The position numbers were made by a program, and so were the translations under genes. Positions 1 through 7,163 of a DNA stretch of 16,609 bases are shown here, one piece after another. Every line of letters begins with the position of its first letter. Position 1 is the first letter of the stretch. The DNA is from Zancudomyces culisetae. Lineage: Eukaryota > Kickxellomycota > Harpellomycetes > Harpellales > Legeriomycetaceae. Location: NCBI GenBank assembly GCA_001969505.1, contig LSSK01001328.1, forward strand, positions 1-16,609, read 5' to 3'. Under the pieces are notes generated by a model. That model did not search any database. It worked only from the letters and a program-made list of their open reading frames with translations, and had not been told where the DNA came from.

Positions 1-177
1 CTCGACTCTAAAATATCCAAAGGTAAATTGAAATATCTAATCGACTGGAAAGGATACGCACCTGAGGATAGAACATGGGAAGACGCATCAGATGTCCACG
101 CCCCTGAAATTGTAGCCGACTTCCACAACCAATATCCGAATAAGCCAGGTCCTCGAGTAGGCATTAGAGGGGAGTGA
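1..177 (+). CDS. C-terminal chromodomain tail of Ty3/gypsy (chromovirus) polyprotein, partial
   Basis: Frame 1 is open from the first base to the TGA at 175-177, giving 58 residues that begin outside the window. The peptide contains KYLIDWKGYAPEDRTWE followed by an acidic-aromatic helix (VADFHNQYP). This is the chromodomain pattern: the Y-x-(V/I)-x-W-x-G-Y strand and the E/D-x-T-W-E aromatic-cage strand. In chromoviruses such a domain sits at the extreme C-terminus of integrase and targets insertion to chromatin. The stop codon is followed directly by the LTR at 178, the usual layout for this lineage. The reverse transcriptase, RNase H and integrase core must lie to the left of the window. 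The reading frame shows no internal stop, so this copy could be fairly young. I am confident of the domain; whether the whole element is intact cannot be seen. Confidence 0.9.
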   Translation, partial: LDSKISKGKLKYLIDWKGYAPEDRTWEDASDVHAPEIVADFHNQYPNKPGPRVGIRGE

Positions 178-442
178 TGTCATGATCCATTCATGACATT
201 ATTGCTATTTATAATAACATATTAAAAATAGCAAATGTTAATTTTATTAACATTTTCTCCGCTTTAATTCTTACTCCATAATCAATAATTCATGGAGTAA
301 GAATTAAATTTATTAATAATTTGGTTTTACCCCAAATTATTAAATGTTAACTGTGGAGTTGACAGTTAATTTTATTTAGTTTAAGTTATAGTTTAAGTAT
401 AGTTTTAGAATGTTTTACAATTAATTTTGTATATTGTAAAAC

Positions 443-451
443 TATATAAGG
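443..451 (+). promoter_or_regulatory. TATA-like box of the LTR promoter
   Basis: TATATAAGG lies just 3' of the 412-442 hairpin and about 40 bp before the LTR's AATAAA. This is where a U3 promoter is expected. Assigned from position and sequence only. Confidence 0.5.
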
Positions 452-483
452 ACAAGGATTTTATTGCTTTAGGAAACTTTAGC

Positions 484-489
484 AATAAA
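484..489 (+). terminator. Polyadenylation signal in the LTR
   Basis: AATAAA lies inside an arm that can pair either upstream (459-468) or downstream (506-516), so the two structures exclude each other. It is the only clear AATAAA downstream of the TATA-like box in this LTR. Confidence 0.5.
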
Positions 490-570
490 ATACTTTATAT
501 CTCATAGTATTTTATTAAATAAATCATAGCCATAGTTACTACAAATAGTACTTAGTGTCAAGTCCTGACA

Positions 571-904
571 ATCTCAATCATTTTGCAATATTATTAAGGC
601 TCAGTTTCGGTTTGGAGGTTTTTTTTTTGTAACGGTTTTTAAATCATTAAAAGCCCTATATATTGTGGACTTACTAGCTCTAACAACATTATCCATTTCT
701 AAATTCTTTTGTACCGAAGTAGCAGATCGATACTCTCCAGATAATATCATCTTAGTAGATATTCGCTTGTTTTGGGGTAAAAGCTTCGCTGGACGACCAC
801 GTATATTAGCCGATATCGATAATCAATCCGTCTTTTATTCAGTATATTTTTGCCCTACTAACTTCATTATCTATAGAGGTTTGGTTATAAATATTATTGA
901 ATAA
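571..904 (-). pseudogene. Degraded Tc1/mariner-like transposase, N-terminal helix-turn-helix region
   Basis: Reading the minus strand from 904 down, one frame gives DNEVSRAKIY (like a first HTH recognition helix). After a shift, 822-601 is open and reads GRPAKLLPQNKR, then SATSVQKNLEMDN and ASKSTIYRAFNDL, then TKKKPP. This order (GRP-K-L linker, T/A-x-x-V-Q-K-x-L helix, A-S-x-S-T-I-x-R-A helix, K-K-K-P) is characteristic of the second HTH of Tc1-family transposases. A further shift at the A-rich run near 620 gives KPKLSLNNIAK, matching the next conserved block, which is then cut off by the LTR at 570. Stops and at least two frameshifts make it non-functional. The plus-strand frame at 665-904 is its shadow. 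The DDE catalytic domain is missing from the window. Confidence 0.75.
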
Positions 905-1649
905 AATGTATAAAAAGTTATACCAAGTCTATATCAATATTTAACGATATTATTTTTAAATATTAGTATCTTTTAAAACATTTAAGTTATAATCATTATG
1001 TTTTAGATTTTTATAAGTTAGAATGTAAACTTCATAAATATAATAGTTTTAACGTTATAGTAATATTATAACATATCCTTAGTTTATAAACTTAATTGAT
1101 TTAATAGTCTTGATTTCCATAAAGTTAAAACTAAGTTTGATAGCCTAGATTAATATTTTATAACTTTATAAACTTTGTAACTATAAACTTTTTATAGATA
1201 TTCAAAGTGATTAGTGGTTAAAACAGGCAGTCTATAAAAATATGCATTCAGTCAACTACCTGTGTCTTGTTGCAAGTTATTGCTTTTACATTAAACATTT
1301 ATCATCAATCGCCTTCAACATAACTCATCAACACCCAAGAAATAATAATTATACATAATTTATTTAATTAGAAATCTAAAGGATAAGAATAAAATAATAG
1401 GTATTCTAAGGATAAGCAAGACATTAACTAATCAATAAAATTATTATTATTACCTCCTGATTGTATAATCCGAAGGCTAGGGCACTATAATCGACAAAGG
1501 CTAAAGAAGCGGGAACAAATCTTGATGACATCATCTCTCATGATTACTTGCCTTCCCGACGTATTCGATTCATTCTATCGTATATCGCTACAATCTCAAA
1601 GTAACCCAGCTGAATTTGTATTTAAATCCAACTTTGAATAAACACCTGC
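905..1649. other. AT-rich intergenic stretch with a faint third copy of the DEG-gene flank
   Basis: No gene can be supported. Around 1413-1490 the sequence resembles the 5' flank of the DEG-type genes at 4205 and 9804: GACATTAACTAATCAATAAAA, then GGGCACTATAATC where those flanks have GTAGCACTATT. A more GC-rich patch at 1455-1640 has an open plus-strand frame to a TAA at 1639-1641 with no convincing start or known motif. It may be a remnant of coding DNA. Confidence 0.35.
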
Positions 1650-1729
1650 GTATTTTTCTAACTGAAGTACAATTATAGTTTGATTGTGTATATGAAAACT
1701 AATAATAATTGTACAAAGTAGAAAAATAC
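1650..1729. repeat. 80-bp foldback (nested inverted repeat)
   Basis: Outer arms GTATTTTTCTA (1650-1660) and TAGAAAAATAC (1719-1729) are perfect complements. Inside them GTACAATTAT (1667-1676) pairs with ATAATTGTAC (1705-1714), and AGTTT (1677-1681) pairs with AAACT (1696-1700) around a 14-nt loop. It could be a miniature foldback element or a chance AT-rich cruciform. No flanking target duplication is evident. Confidence 0.55.
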
Positions 1730-2221
1730 ACTAGAGCCACACCCACTCACATGTTACCTGCTCATAAAAGCGTACTGAGTTCACAGTGAGTGCAAAATGG
1801 AGATTATGTAGTACTCACGTACAGTAGCTAAAATTAGCAAAAATATTATTCAACCAAGTTGCTTAACTATATTTTTCATCAGTTTGGTTGCTTATTTCGA
1901 AATTATTTATAGTTTTATATATATAACGGGCGTATTTTTCTTCAATTATCAATTATAATTAGCTTTCTTATATTCAACTTCACAAAGTATAATCATTTCA
2001 AGTTTATCATTTGAATTCGTTTTTCATTTTATGTGAGATTATTCGAAAAATAGTTGAATAAATGTAAATAATAAACCCCGAACATCACGTTTAAAACCAT
2101 TATTTTAAATACTATTAAAATTTACCTATAATGCTAAATATAATAGAACCGAAATTGTAACGAAACTGATCAAATTGGGAGTTGCCATCATTCATTTTAA
2201 GTATCAAGTCGGTATCCAACC
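1730..2221. other. AT-rich intergenic sequence
   Basis: This is the 3' flank of the minus-strand gene ending at 2222. I see no open frame with recognisable content and no RNA gene. Confidence 0.4.
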
Positions 2222-2691
2222 TTATGAGGTAATCCAAATACAAGATACTGCAAATCGATGACCGAAAATATAATAAAACTCATTAATTGAATTCCCTACG
2301 CTCATATCATGGACATAGCAGATACCTCCACAGTTTTCCTCTCTGCAGGCTAAGAATGCACCTTTGTTGATATTTTTGCCACCCATTGTTACAGCTGCAA
2401 ACTCTGGTGATGCGTAGCACCTATTTGGTATGATATCGAAAGTACTCTGTGGTTGACTAGGAGTGCGACCGATAGCGAGTGGTTCCCAATAGCCGGAACC
2501 GGCACGAAACAGTTGAACTATCATATTATTATTTCTGGATGCATGTGAGTTTGTAGTCAGTCATAGACCTCTGTTTTCACTCTCTGTTTGTAAATTTATG
2601 TTCTGAGCACTTTGTGGTAAGACTGAGCTAAATACAAGGATGCTTACAATGCTGGAATGTTGAGAATGCCGAGTGTTGTTGACTTGATCAT
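2222..2691 (-). CDS. Small cysteine-rich secreted-type protein (CY-C-CxGxC family), probable two-exon gene
   Basis: The main exon encodes the family core: PNRCY, then 22 residues between the Tyr and C-REEN-C-GGI-C, with a Trp 28 residues after the last Cys. Spacing C-Y-x(22)-C-x(4)-C-x-G-x-C equals that of the genes at 7791, 11211 and 14175. An ATG at 2691 reads MIKSTTLGIL, resembling the MVKST signal peptides at 6744 and 14175. A 113-nt intron (2647-2535: GTAAGC, branch-like CTGAC, CCAG) joins it in frame, giving 118 residues. However, the hydrophobic stretch expected of a signal peptide (VSILVFSSVLPQSAQ) lies inside that intron in another frame. The alternative is therefore a single-exon gene broken by a frameshift and an in-frame TGA. 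The domain is certain; the 5' structure and function are not. First slot of unit 1. Confidence 0.6.
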
Positions 2692-2785
2692 TTTTGGTTT
2701 TTGTATTTCTTTTTCAATGCTAATACGAAATGTTAAATTATTATTGAATGCGATATAGTTTTTATTTAATAGAAAAAGTATTGCC

Positions 2786-2792
2786 TTTTATA
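2786..2792 (-). promoter_or_regulatory. TATA box of the gene starting at 2691
   Basis: The minus strand reads TATAAAA here, with the box 95-101 nt upstream of the ATG at 2691. Comparable boxes lie upstream of the three other minus-strand secreted genes. Confidence 0.5.
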
Positions 2793-3342
2793 CTTTCAGA
2801 GACAATCGGATATTTCCCTAGTCATATTAGTATAAAATATGTTTAGTATTGTACAGGACTATGGCTTTGGTATTATTATTATTATGCCGACTATTTTAGC
2901 TTCAACTATGTGTGAAGTACTCCCTATTATTAATTAAATGCCATTCGCGATACTATTTTTTATTTTCGTATCCAACATATTGAATCTAGGTACAGTCTAA
3001 ATTGGTAATGCGAGTTTTAATTATATTTCTACACATATACCTATGTGTTTGGCTAATATCTATACATAGATCTTTAAAAATATATAAACAAAGCATATCG
3101 ATTGCAAACCAATCTTAACTTTTCTCTGTTTTCTGTTTTCATAAATATAAATCTGTTTGGTTGTTAATTGGTATTGGGTGAATAGTCACTTTATCTAGAT
3201 GCTTACTTAGAAATATCACTATTTCAATTTGCTCTACAATGATATTATTAAAATAGTCCAGAATTAATATCGCAAAAGAAACATGTGAAATTGACAATTA
3301 AAGAATTACTTTGGCATCCGTGATAACTCAATTTTGCTCTGT
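2793..3342. other. AT-rich intergenic sequence
   Basis: I see no gene here. The stretch lies between the promoter of the 2691 gene and the start of the duplicated segment at 3343. Confidence 0.4.
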
Positions 3343-3830
3343 TTCTATTTTTGGTTGAGTGATTTACACAAACCTTGGGTTAAAATAACTTGATACCAAG
3401 TTGGATCAAAACCTCAATTATTAGGTAAGCTTAGAATATCATAAACGTAGAGATAAACTGCACTGTGTGATAACTATTATACTCTGATTTAGGACATGAA
3501 TCTATTTTTACTCAAACTATTTATAGCAAGGTGCTATTATGAAATCAAATAGTGAAACTTCACTCATCAAAGTTTCAAAACTCGGAGTTGCTACCCTTGT
3601 TTTACAATACTCCCTTTTTTTGTTAGATACATAATATTTTTATTTTTTATTGTCTAATCAATGTAAATTTTAGGTTTAAACAGGATTTTAAATATTTGCC
3701 CATATAAAATCATCAACATGAATCTCTCGTTGAGAAAAAAGGAGGTATCGGTGAGTGTTTTTGGATAGTTGCGGGGCCGAGACATTTTGATGGTTTTACA
3801 GATTTTCAAATGCGCCTGATTTTTGATGTC
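3343..3830. repeat. Diverged segmental-duplicate block, copy C (with gene relic on minus strand)
   Basis: This block aligns with 12985-13450. Anchors are TTCTAT..TTGG..GA, then ATTATTAGGTAA, then GTGTGAT..TAAT.AT-AC..TGATTTAG-ACATG, then AATTTTAGGTT, then a GACATTTTGATGGTTTTACA-like stretch. Its right end also aligns with 5930-6030. Read on the minus strand, about 3807-3730 gives SVKPSKCLGPATI, matching VK*TKLPGPVNI of the copy at 5930 and VKPTK of the copy near 13450. The copies therefore descend from one coding sequence. Multiple stops make this copy the most decayed. No function is recognisable. Confidence 0.5.
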
Positions 3831-4204
3831 ATATCTACTTTTAGGAAGTTATCAAGTAATCTTTTAAATCATTGTTACGAATTGTTTATTAGGTAGTATT
3901 CTCAAGGCGCAGTTAACCTATAGCGGTATTAAAATTAAAAATCTTAATAAGGTAAAAATATATTCAACTATCTTGGTAATTATAGTACTTATTCCTGTAA
4001 ATCCACTAAATAGAAAGTGTCTATAAAAATACTAAATACCGTCGAGGTTAAAATGGAAGCAGTATAATAAGTAGCTTTCTAAAGTATGTCGCATGTGTTA
4101 TAAGTTATTATCAAGTTTAATCTAATTTGGTAATAATAATTTTAACCATAAACTTTGTCAGATGGGATTGGACATAACCTCATTCTTCGTTGGGTTCTAC
4201 TTTT

Positions 4205-4318
4205 TCATAAAGACATAATCCAAATGTCAGCAAATGGATCGCTATCAGATGAATATCGACCCTCATCTCTAGCACCCCGAATCAACGTGGTTCGAATTTT
4301 ACTCTTGAAGGCTGACAT
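4205..4318 (-). pseudogene. Truncated 'DEG-YSSDS' gene, copy 1
   Basis: Starting from the ATG at 4318 the minus strand reads MSAFKSKIRTTL, then ARDEGRYSSDSDPF and ADIWIMSL, with a TGA at 4205-4207 (37 residues). ARDEGRYSSDS matches AKDEGCYSSDS of the minus-strand gene at 9804-10159. DPF..AD matches DPFRELAD there, but with about 17 residues missing between SSDS and DPF. Homology continues past the stop at nucleotide level, so this looks like a deleted and frameshifted copy. The plus-strand frame over 4155-4337 is a shadow. I do not recognise the family; it is short, acidic and Ser-rich. Upstream sequence is shared with copy 2 (see 4374-4391). Confidence 0.55.
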
Positions 4319-4840
4319 GTTAGTTGTGAGATTTTAATAGTTATTCTTGTTATTTTTTAAAGTTGTATTTATGACTAGCCGTAGCACTATTCCTAATAAA
4401 CTTGTGTTCTCAGTTACTACTTATATATCTTAATATTCTGTCTTCTATAAACTGTTATAAGAGATAAAGAACCCTCTATAGTCTACTTTTGTTTATATAT
4501 AGTATTTCAATAAAACCACTAATAGCTATACATAATTAACCTATGTTTGATTTTTGTTTTACTTTTTTCTTGCTTGTAGTTATGTTCTTACTTCCGTTAT
4601 CATATTCAGTTTGTTTTTATCTCTGGTTGATTTTTAACTAATAATCTTTTTAGTTGTATTTTTCATTTTTCACTTTATAATTTTTATATTATTGTTTGAA
4701 TTTTTTGGATTGAATTAATAATTGTAGTTGTAGTAGTGATTACAATGTAAATAATAATAGTTATTGTTTATGTAGATAATAAAATATTATTTGAAATCAT
4801 TTCATCCCGATCTACACCGGAACACACATGACAGATCAAA
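4319..4840. repeat. 5' flank of DEG gene, duplicated block copy 1
   Basis: This block aligns loosely with 10192-10710. Shared anchors are GAGATTTTAAT next to the ATG, the 18-bp identical element, TTAGTTGTATTTTTCATTTT versus TTAATTGTATTTTTCATTTT, and a C-rich patch near 4803-4830 (CATCCCGATCTACACCGGAA) matching AATCCCTATTTACATCGGGA near 10678. No other gene is seen in it. Confidence 0.55.
4374..4391 (-). promoter_or_regulatory. 18-bp perfectly conserved element upstream of DEG gene copy 1
   Basis: ACTAGCCGTAGCACTATT is identical at 10231-10248, although the surrounding flanks are clearly diverged. It lies 56 nt upstream of the ATG at 4318; the twin lies 40 nt upstream of the ATG at 10191. Conservation against a diverged background suggests a promoter or 5' UTR element. 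It could also be part of a small upstream exon, since the minus strand reads NSATAS in both copies. Confidence 0.5.
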
Positions 4841-4931
4841 AAAATAATGCAATTGTTTATAAATAGAAAATGTTAATTTGTATTATTTCTAAACTAGTTA
4901 TACCAGAGTTGTACTAATCAGTTTCAAAAAA

Positions 4932-5471
4932 TCAACAGAACACTGATTTTTCTTTTGAAAAAGGTCCATCCCACCCTAATCCACAATTGTTCCAATGGCA
5001 GTATCTTTCATATGCAAGTGCATCCCATTTTTGGTCTACACAGATTTTGGTTCTCAAGCGTGTTTGCATTCCGTTACAGTCACTCACAGTATCGAGTTCA
5101 ACACATCTCATATAGGTTCTAGCCAAAACTTTTACTGTAACACCAGCCTTGACCCAAGTACATAAAGATTCGCCTGTTCTCAGATTTGAATCAACATTAA
5201 AGCCAATATACTGACTGATTACACTATTAGGCAAATCGTGTCCTGAGTATTTTATTTGATTTCTGTCAAAGTCCTTGTATGAGAATGACCAGTACTTGAA
5301 CCAGTCTCCCGCATTCATAGGTATTTCACCGCTCAGATCTCTCCAATATGTATGTTCCGTACAAGGGTATGCGTTGGTGACTGTAACCTTACATGCTAGG
5401 TCTTTCTGAAAATCTGAGGATGCTAAGCAGAATTGCAATAACGCAACCAAAATCAATAGCTTTTTAAACAT
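4932..5471 (-). CDS. Secreted cysteine-rich protein, 179 residues, family not recognised
   Basis: MFKKLLILVALLQFCLAS at 1-18 is a classic signal peptide (two Lys, then a hydrophobic core, then a small-residue cut site). The mature chain has nine Cys at 27, 37, 104, 123, 132, 144, 158, 163 and 179. The odd number leaves one unpaired or bridging between chains, and the last Cys is the C-terminal residue. It is rich in Trp and Tyr (TYW, DWFKYWSFSY, CHWNNCGLGWDG) and lacks a transmembrane segment or GPI tail, so it is likely a soluble, disulphide-bonded secreted protein. It shows no similarity to the CY-C-CxGxC family. It sits between a duplicated flank on the left and a relic on the right, the slot occupied in unit 2 by the gene at 11211. 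The frame is intact and ends in TGA. Role unknown; an effector-like or host-surface protein is a guess. Confidence 0.85.
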   Translation of the reverse strand: MFKKLLILVALLQFCLASSDFQKDLACKVTVTNAYPCTEHTYWRDLSGEIPMNAGDWFKYWSFSYKDFDRNQIKYSGHDLPNSVISQYIGFNVDSNLRTGESLCTWVKAGVTVKVLARTYMRCVELDTVSDCNGMQTRLRTKICVDQKWDALAYERYCHWNNCGLGWDGPFSKEKSVFC

Positions 5472-5929
5472 GATAGAATGAGTTTAGAGTCTATAATCAA
5501 AGATATTTTAAAATAGTTAAACGATCTATATATTTTAACTACGGTAAAGGTTTCAATGTATTTTGGTTTTTAATAAAGAAAAAGTTGGAACATTTATACA
5601 AACAAAGCAAACTATTAAGAATATAACAAGAATCATTTTACTATTATATACAATACTGAATAGAATAATACATCGGATCAACATAGCTACTAATATTCTA
5701 AAGTAGTTATCAATCTATAAATAGACTCAAACAGTAAACCCTTGTATAATATATTTTTGCTATTAGTAACACCTACGGGACCAAAATAACTACATGAACA
5801 TAAAAATAAAGTTCATTGTGCTAGAGAGTTTCATAGTAGTTGCTTCATGGTTTAATAATACATTATACAAAATAGGCGTTTATTTTATTCTACATTACAA
5901 ACACAATGGATAAGTGATATAAGTAGTGG
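5472..5929. other. Upstream region of the 5471 gene
   Basis: AT-rich, containing the TATA-like box above. No other coding potential is recognised. Confidence 0.4.
5592..5598 (-). promoter_or_regulatory. TATA box of the gene starting at 5471
   Basis: The minus strand reads TATAAAT, with the box 121-127 nt upstream of the ATG, in the range seen for the other minus-strand genes of the cluster. Confidence 0.4.
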
Positions 5930-6169
5930 CTAATCCTTGTCGGGAAAAATGGAAATAATGGCTAGTGGAATTGGAATGTTTACAGGACCGGGTAGTTTTG
6001 TCTATTTTACCTCTTTTCCAGGTGCACCCCCAATATTAGTTAATGTTTTTCCATTTAAGGCAGTATTATAAATATCAATATTATTTTTAGAAATGACACT
6101 ATTATCTAAATCAGAGTTTTTTTTGAAAATACCGATACCATCAATGAGATATTTTACTCTCGTTTTCAT
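5930..6169 (-). pseudogene. Relic of an unrecognised gene, best-preserved copy A
   Basis: Starting from the ATG at 6169 the minus strand is open for 55 codons (MKTRVKYLIDGIGIFKKN through NGKTLTNIGGAPGKEVK) to a TAG at 6002-6004. It then stays open in the same frame for 23 more codons (TKLPGPVNIPIPLAIISIFP) to a TAG at 5930-5932. The copies near 13370-13560 and 3720-3830 align across the first stop and encode VKPTK and VKPSKC there. That suggests the ancestral codon in place of the TAG was for Pro and the protein ran through. Either this is a short 55-residue protein now, or, more likely, a pseudogene. The product resembles nothing I know. It lies head-to-head with the Gly/Tyr-rich gene at 6744. 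Confidence 0.5.
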
Positions 6170-6586
6170 TACTTAAATTATTTCTTATTATGGAAAGATA
6201 TTTTAAACGAATTAGATACAAAATCTGAAATCTAAAGTATTTACATAGAATTAGGTAACATTATAAATCAATCAATCTACCAATGAAATAATACTAAACG
6301 CAACAATCTTTGTCTTTTATTTGCTAGTACTACAACGCTGGTACCTAAGTAAGTGTATTTAGAAAAATCCGATATACCATATTTAGGTTAAAAATAGTAT
6401 TGTATATTACTAACTGTAATTATATCGATTATTATTATAACCTAAATATACTAAAGTTAGAGCAATAAATACTCGTTTATACCGTTCTAAAATTAGAATC
6501 TTCCACTATCTCTTTAAAGATGACATAGGATATCCGTTAAATGTGTTTAAAGAGTAAAGCAGATTACAAACAAGAAAAAATAAAAG

Positions 6587-6593
6587 TATAAAA
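6587..6593 (+). promoter_or_regulatory. TATA box of the Gly/Tyr-rich gene
   Basis: TATAAAA begins 157 nt upstream of the ATG at 6744. In the homologous promoter of the broken gene at 14175 the same position reads TGTAAAA (14022-14028, 153 nt upstream). The box may thus have been lost in the dead copy. Confidence 0.5.
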
Positions 6594-6743
6594 TGGGTCA
6601 AGATATCACTGTCAAAATAAAAAATCATCAACAGTTGAATATTCTTCAAGTGACAATTTTAAGCATAATCATAATCATTTGTATTAAAATATTGCATTAG
6701 CAATCAGCTACAAACAACGCTCATTTTAAACTAGATATCAAAA

Positions 6744-7163
6744 ATGGTAAAATCAACACTCGCACTCTTCACTGCTGCAGTTGCCACAGTATCAGTAAAT
6801 GCTGCATCCGCTCCAAGACCAAGAGCAAATGTCGGACCTATGCAACCACCTATGGAACAGGTCCAGGACTTTGGAAGATATGCTCCACCATCTCGCCCTG
6901 CCTTTAACAACCGCTTTGCCGCTCCAGCCTACCGCAAGCGTGCTGACGAGGAGGAGGAAGTTGCACCAGCTGACGACGATTCTGCTCAAACTGTTGATCC
7001 TTCAGCAGAAGGTGGTGATGCAGGAAATGGAACCGATGATCGTTGGTGGTATGGATACTATGGATACCCATACTATGGCGGATACTACGGATATCCATCG
7101 TATGGCTACGGTTACGGTTACAGCTACCCATACTACGGTGGATACTCTGGATACTACTACTAG
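6744..7163 (+). CDS. Secreted Gly/Tyr-rich protein with Kex2 site
   Basis: The 139-residue product has a signal peptide (MVKSTLALFTAAVATVSVNA, 1-20), a Pro-rich segment (21-63), and a tribasic RKR at 64-66 suited to a Kex2-type protease. An acidic stretch follows (67-99: EEEE, DDD, and an NGT glycosylation sequon at 95-97), and then a tail from WW at 101 to the end. In that 39-residue tail 20 residues are Tyr and 11 Gly, in GYYGYPYYGG-like repeats. Such tails occur in structural, adhesive or cross-linked extracellular proteins of several groups. By analogy it may form a Tyr-rich matrix or wall layer, but no specific family is identified. The gene is richer in G and C than its surroundings. 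The promoter and signal peptide are homologous to those of the broken gene at 14175, which carries a different mature part. Intact, ending in TAG. Confidence 0.85.
   Translation: MVKSTLALFTAAVATVSVNAASAPRPRANVGPMQPPMEQVQDFGRYAPPSRPAFNNRFAAPAYRKRADEEEEVAPADDDSAQTVDPSAEGGDAGNGTDDRWWYGYYGYPYYGGYYGYPSYGYGYGYSYPYYGGYSGYYY

Larger units (their letters stand above)
178..570 (+). mobile_element. 3' LTR of the Ty3/gypsy element
   Basis: The segment starts with TGTCATGA right after the polyprotein stop and ends with TCCTGACA, giving TGTCA...TGACA inverted termini with the canonical TG...CA ends. Length is 393 bp, normal for fungal Ty3/gypsy LTRs. It contains a TATA-like box and an AATAAA signal about 40 bp apart, consistent with a U3-R-U5 order. 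The right edge is supported by protein evidence: a degraded transposase reading frame begins immediately beyond base 570. The 5' LTR is outside the window, so identity between LTRs and the target-site duplication (the bases after 570 read ATCTC) cannot be checked here. Confidence 0.8.
178..570. repeat. Array of about ten perfect-stem hairpins filling the LTR
   Basis: Stems read directly from the sequence (left arm/right arm): 178-185/191-198 (8 bp), 202-210/226-234 (9), 233-241/247-255 (9), 263-279/292-308 (17), 313-324/332-343 (12), 347-354/362-369 (8), 412-421/433-442 (10), 459-468/481-490 (10), 484-494/506-516 (11), 537-541/546-550 (5) and 556-560/566-570 (5). Loops are 4-15 nt. Only 370-411 lacks a stem; it holds two near-copies of AGTTTAAGTATAG. 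All stems listed are perfect, and the 17-, 12- and 11-bp ones are beyond what AT-rich composition easily produces. Neighbouring arms abut or overlap, so the LTR is close to a continuous chain of stem-loops. Confidence 0.8.
5930..6803. repeat. Segmental duplicate block A (relic, promoter, signal peptide)
   Basis: This block aligns with 13370-14234. The CTTGTCGGGAA anchor, the TTTTGTC..TTTTAC stretch and the relic gene lie at its left. Its promoter region (AGATTACA..AGAAAAAATAAAAG versus AGGTTACA..GAAAGGAAAGAG, then ATCATCAACAGTTGAA versus TACATCAACAATTGAA) and the 60-nt signal-peptide coding sequence (48 of 60 bases identical) lie at its right. The similarity stops at the signal-peptide cut site. 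Bases 6170-6743 hold no gene other than the promoter. Confidence 0.65.

Noticed and set aside
665-904. Plus-strand open frame of 79 codons
   Set aside because: It starts with GTG and has no family resemblance; the minus strand of the same bases encodes recognisable Tc1-type helix-turn-helix motifs, so this is a shadow.
3490-3600. Minus-strand FDFIIAPCYK as a decayed member of the CY domain family
   Set aside because: The resemblance to FDIIPNRCY of the 2222 gene is short, the following Cys spacing is wrong, and stops are frequent; too weak to claim.
4289-4302. T-loop-like GGTTCGAAT suggesting a tRNA
   Set aside because: No acceptor stem or anticodon arm can be placed around it, and it falls within the DEG gene copy.
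4155-4337. Plus-strand 60-codon frame
   Set aside because: It is the antisense shadow of the DEG-YSSDS gene copy, whose minus-strand product matches the copy at 9804-10159.
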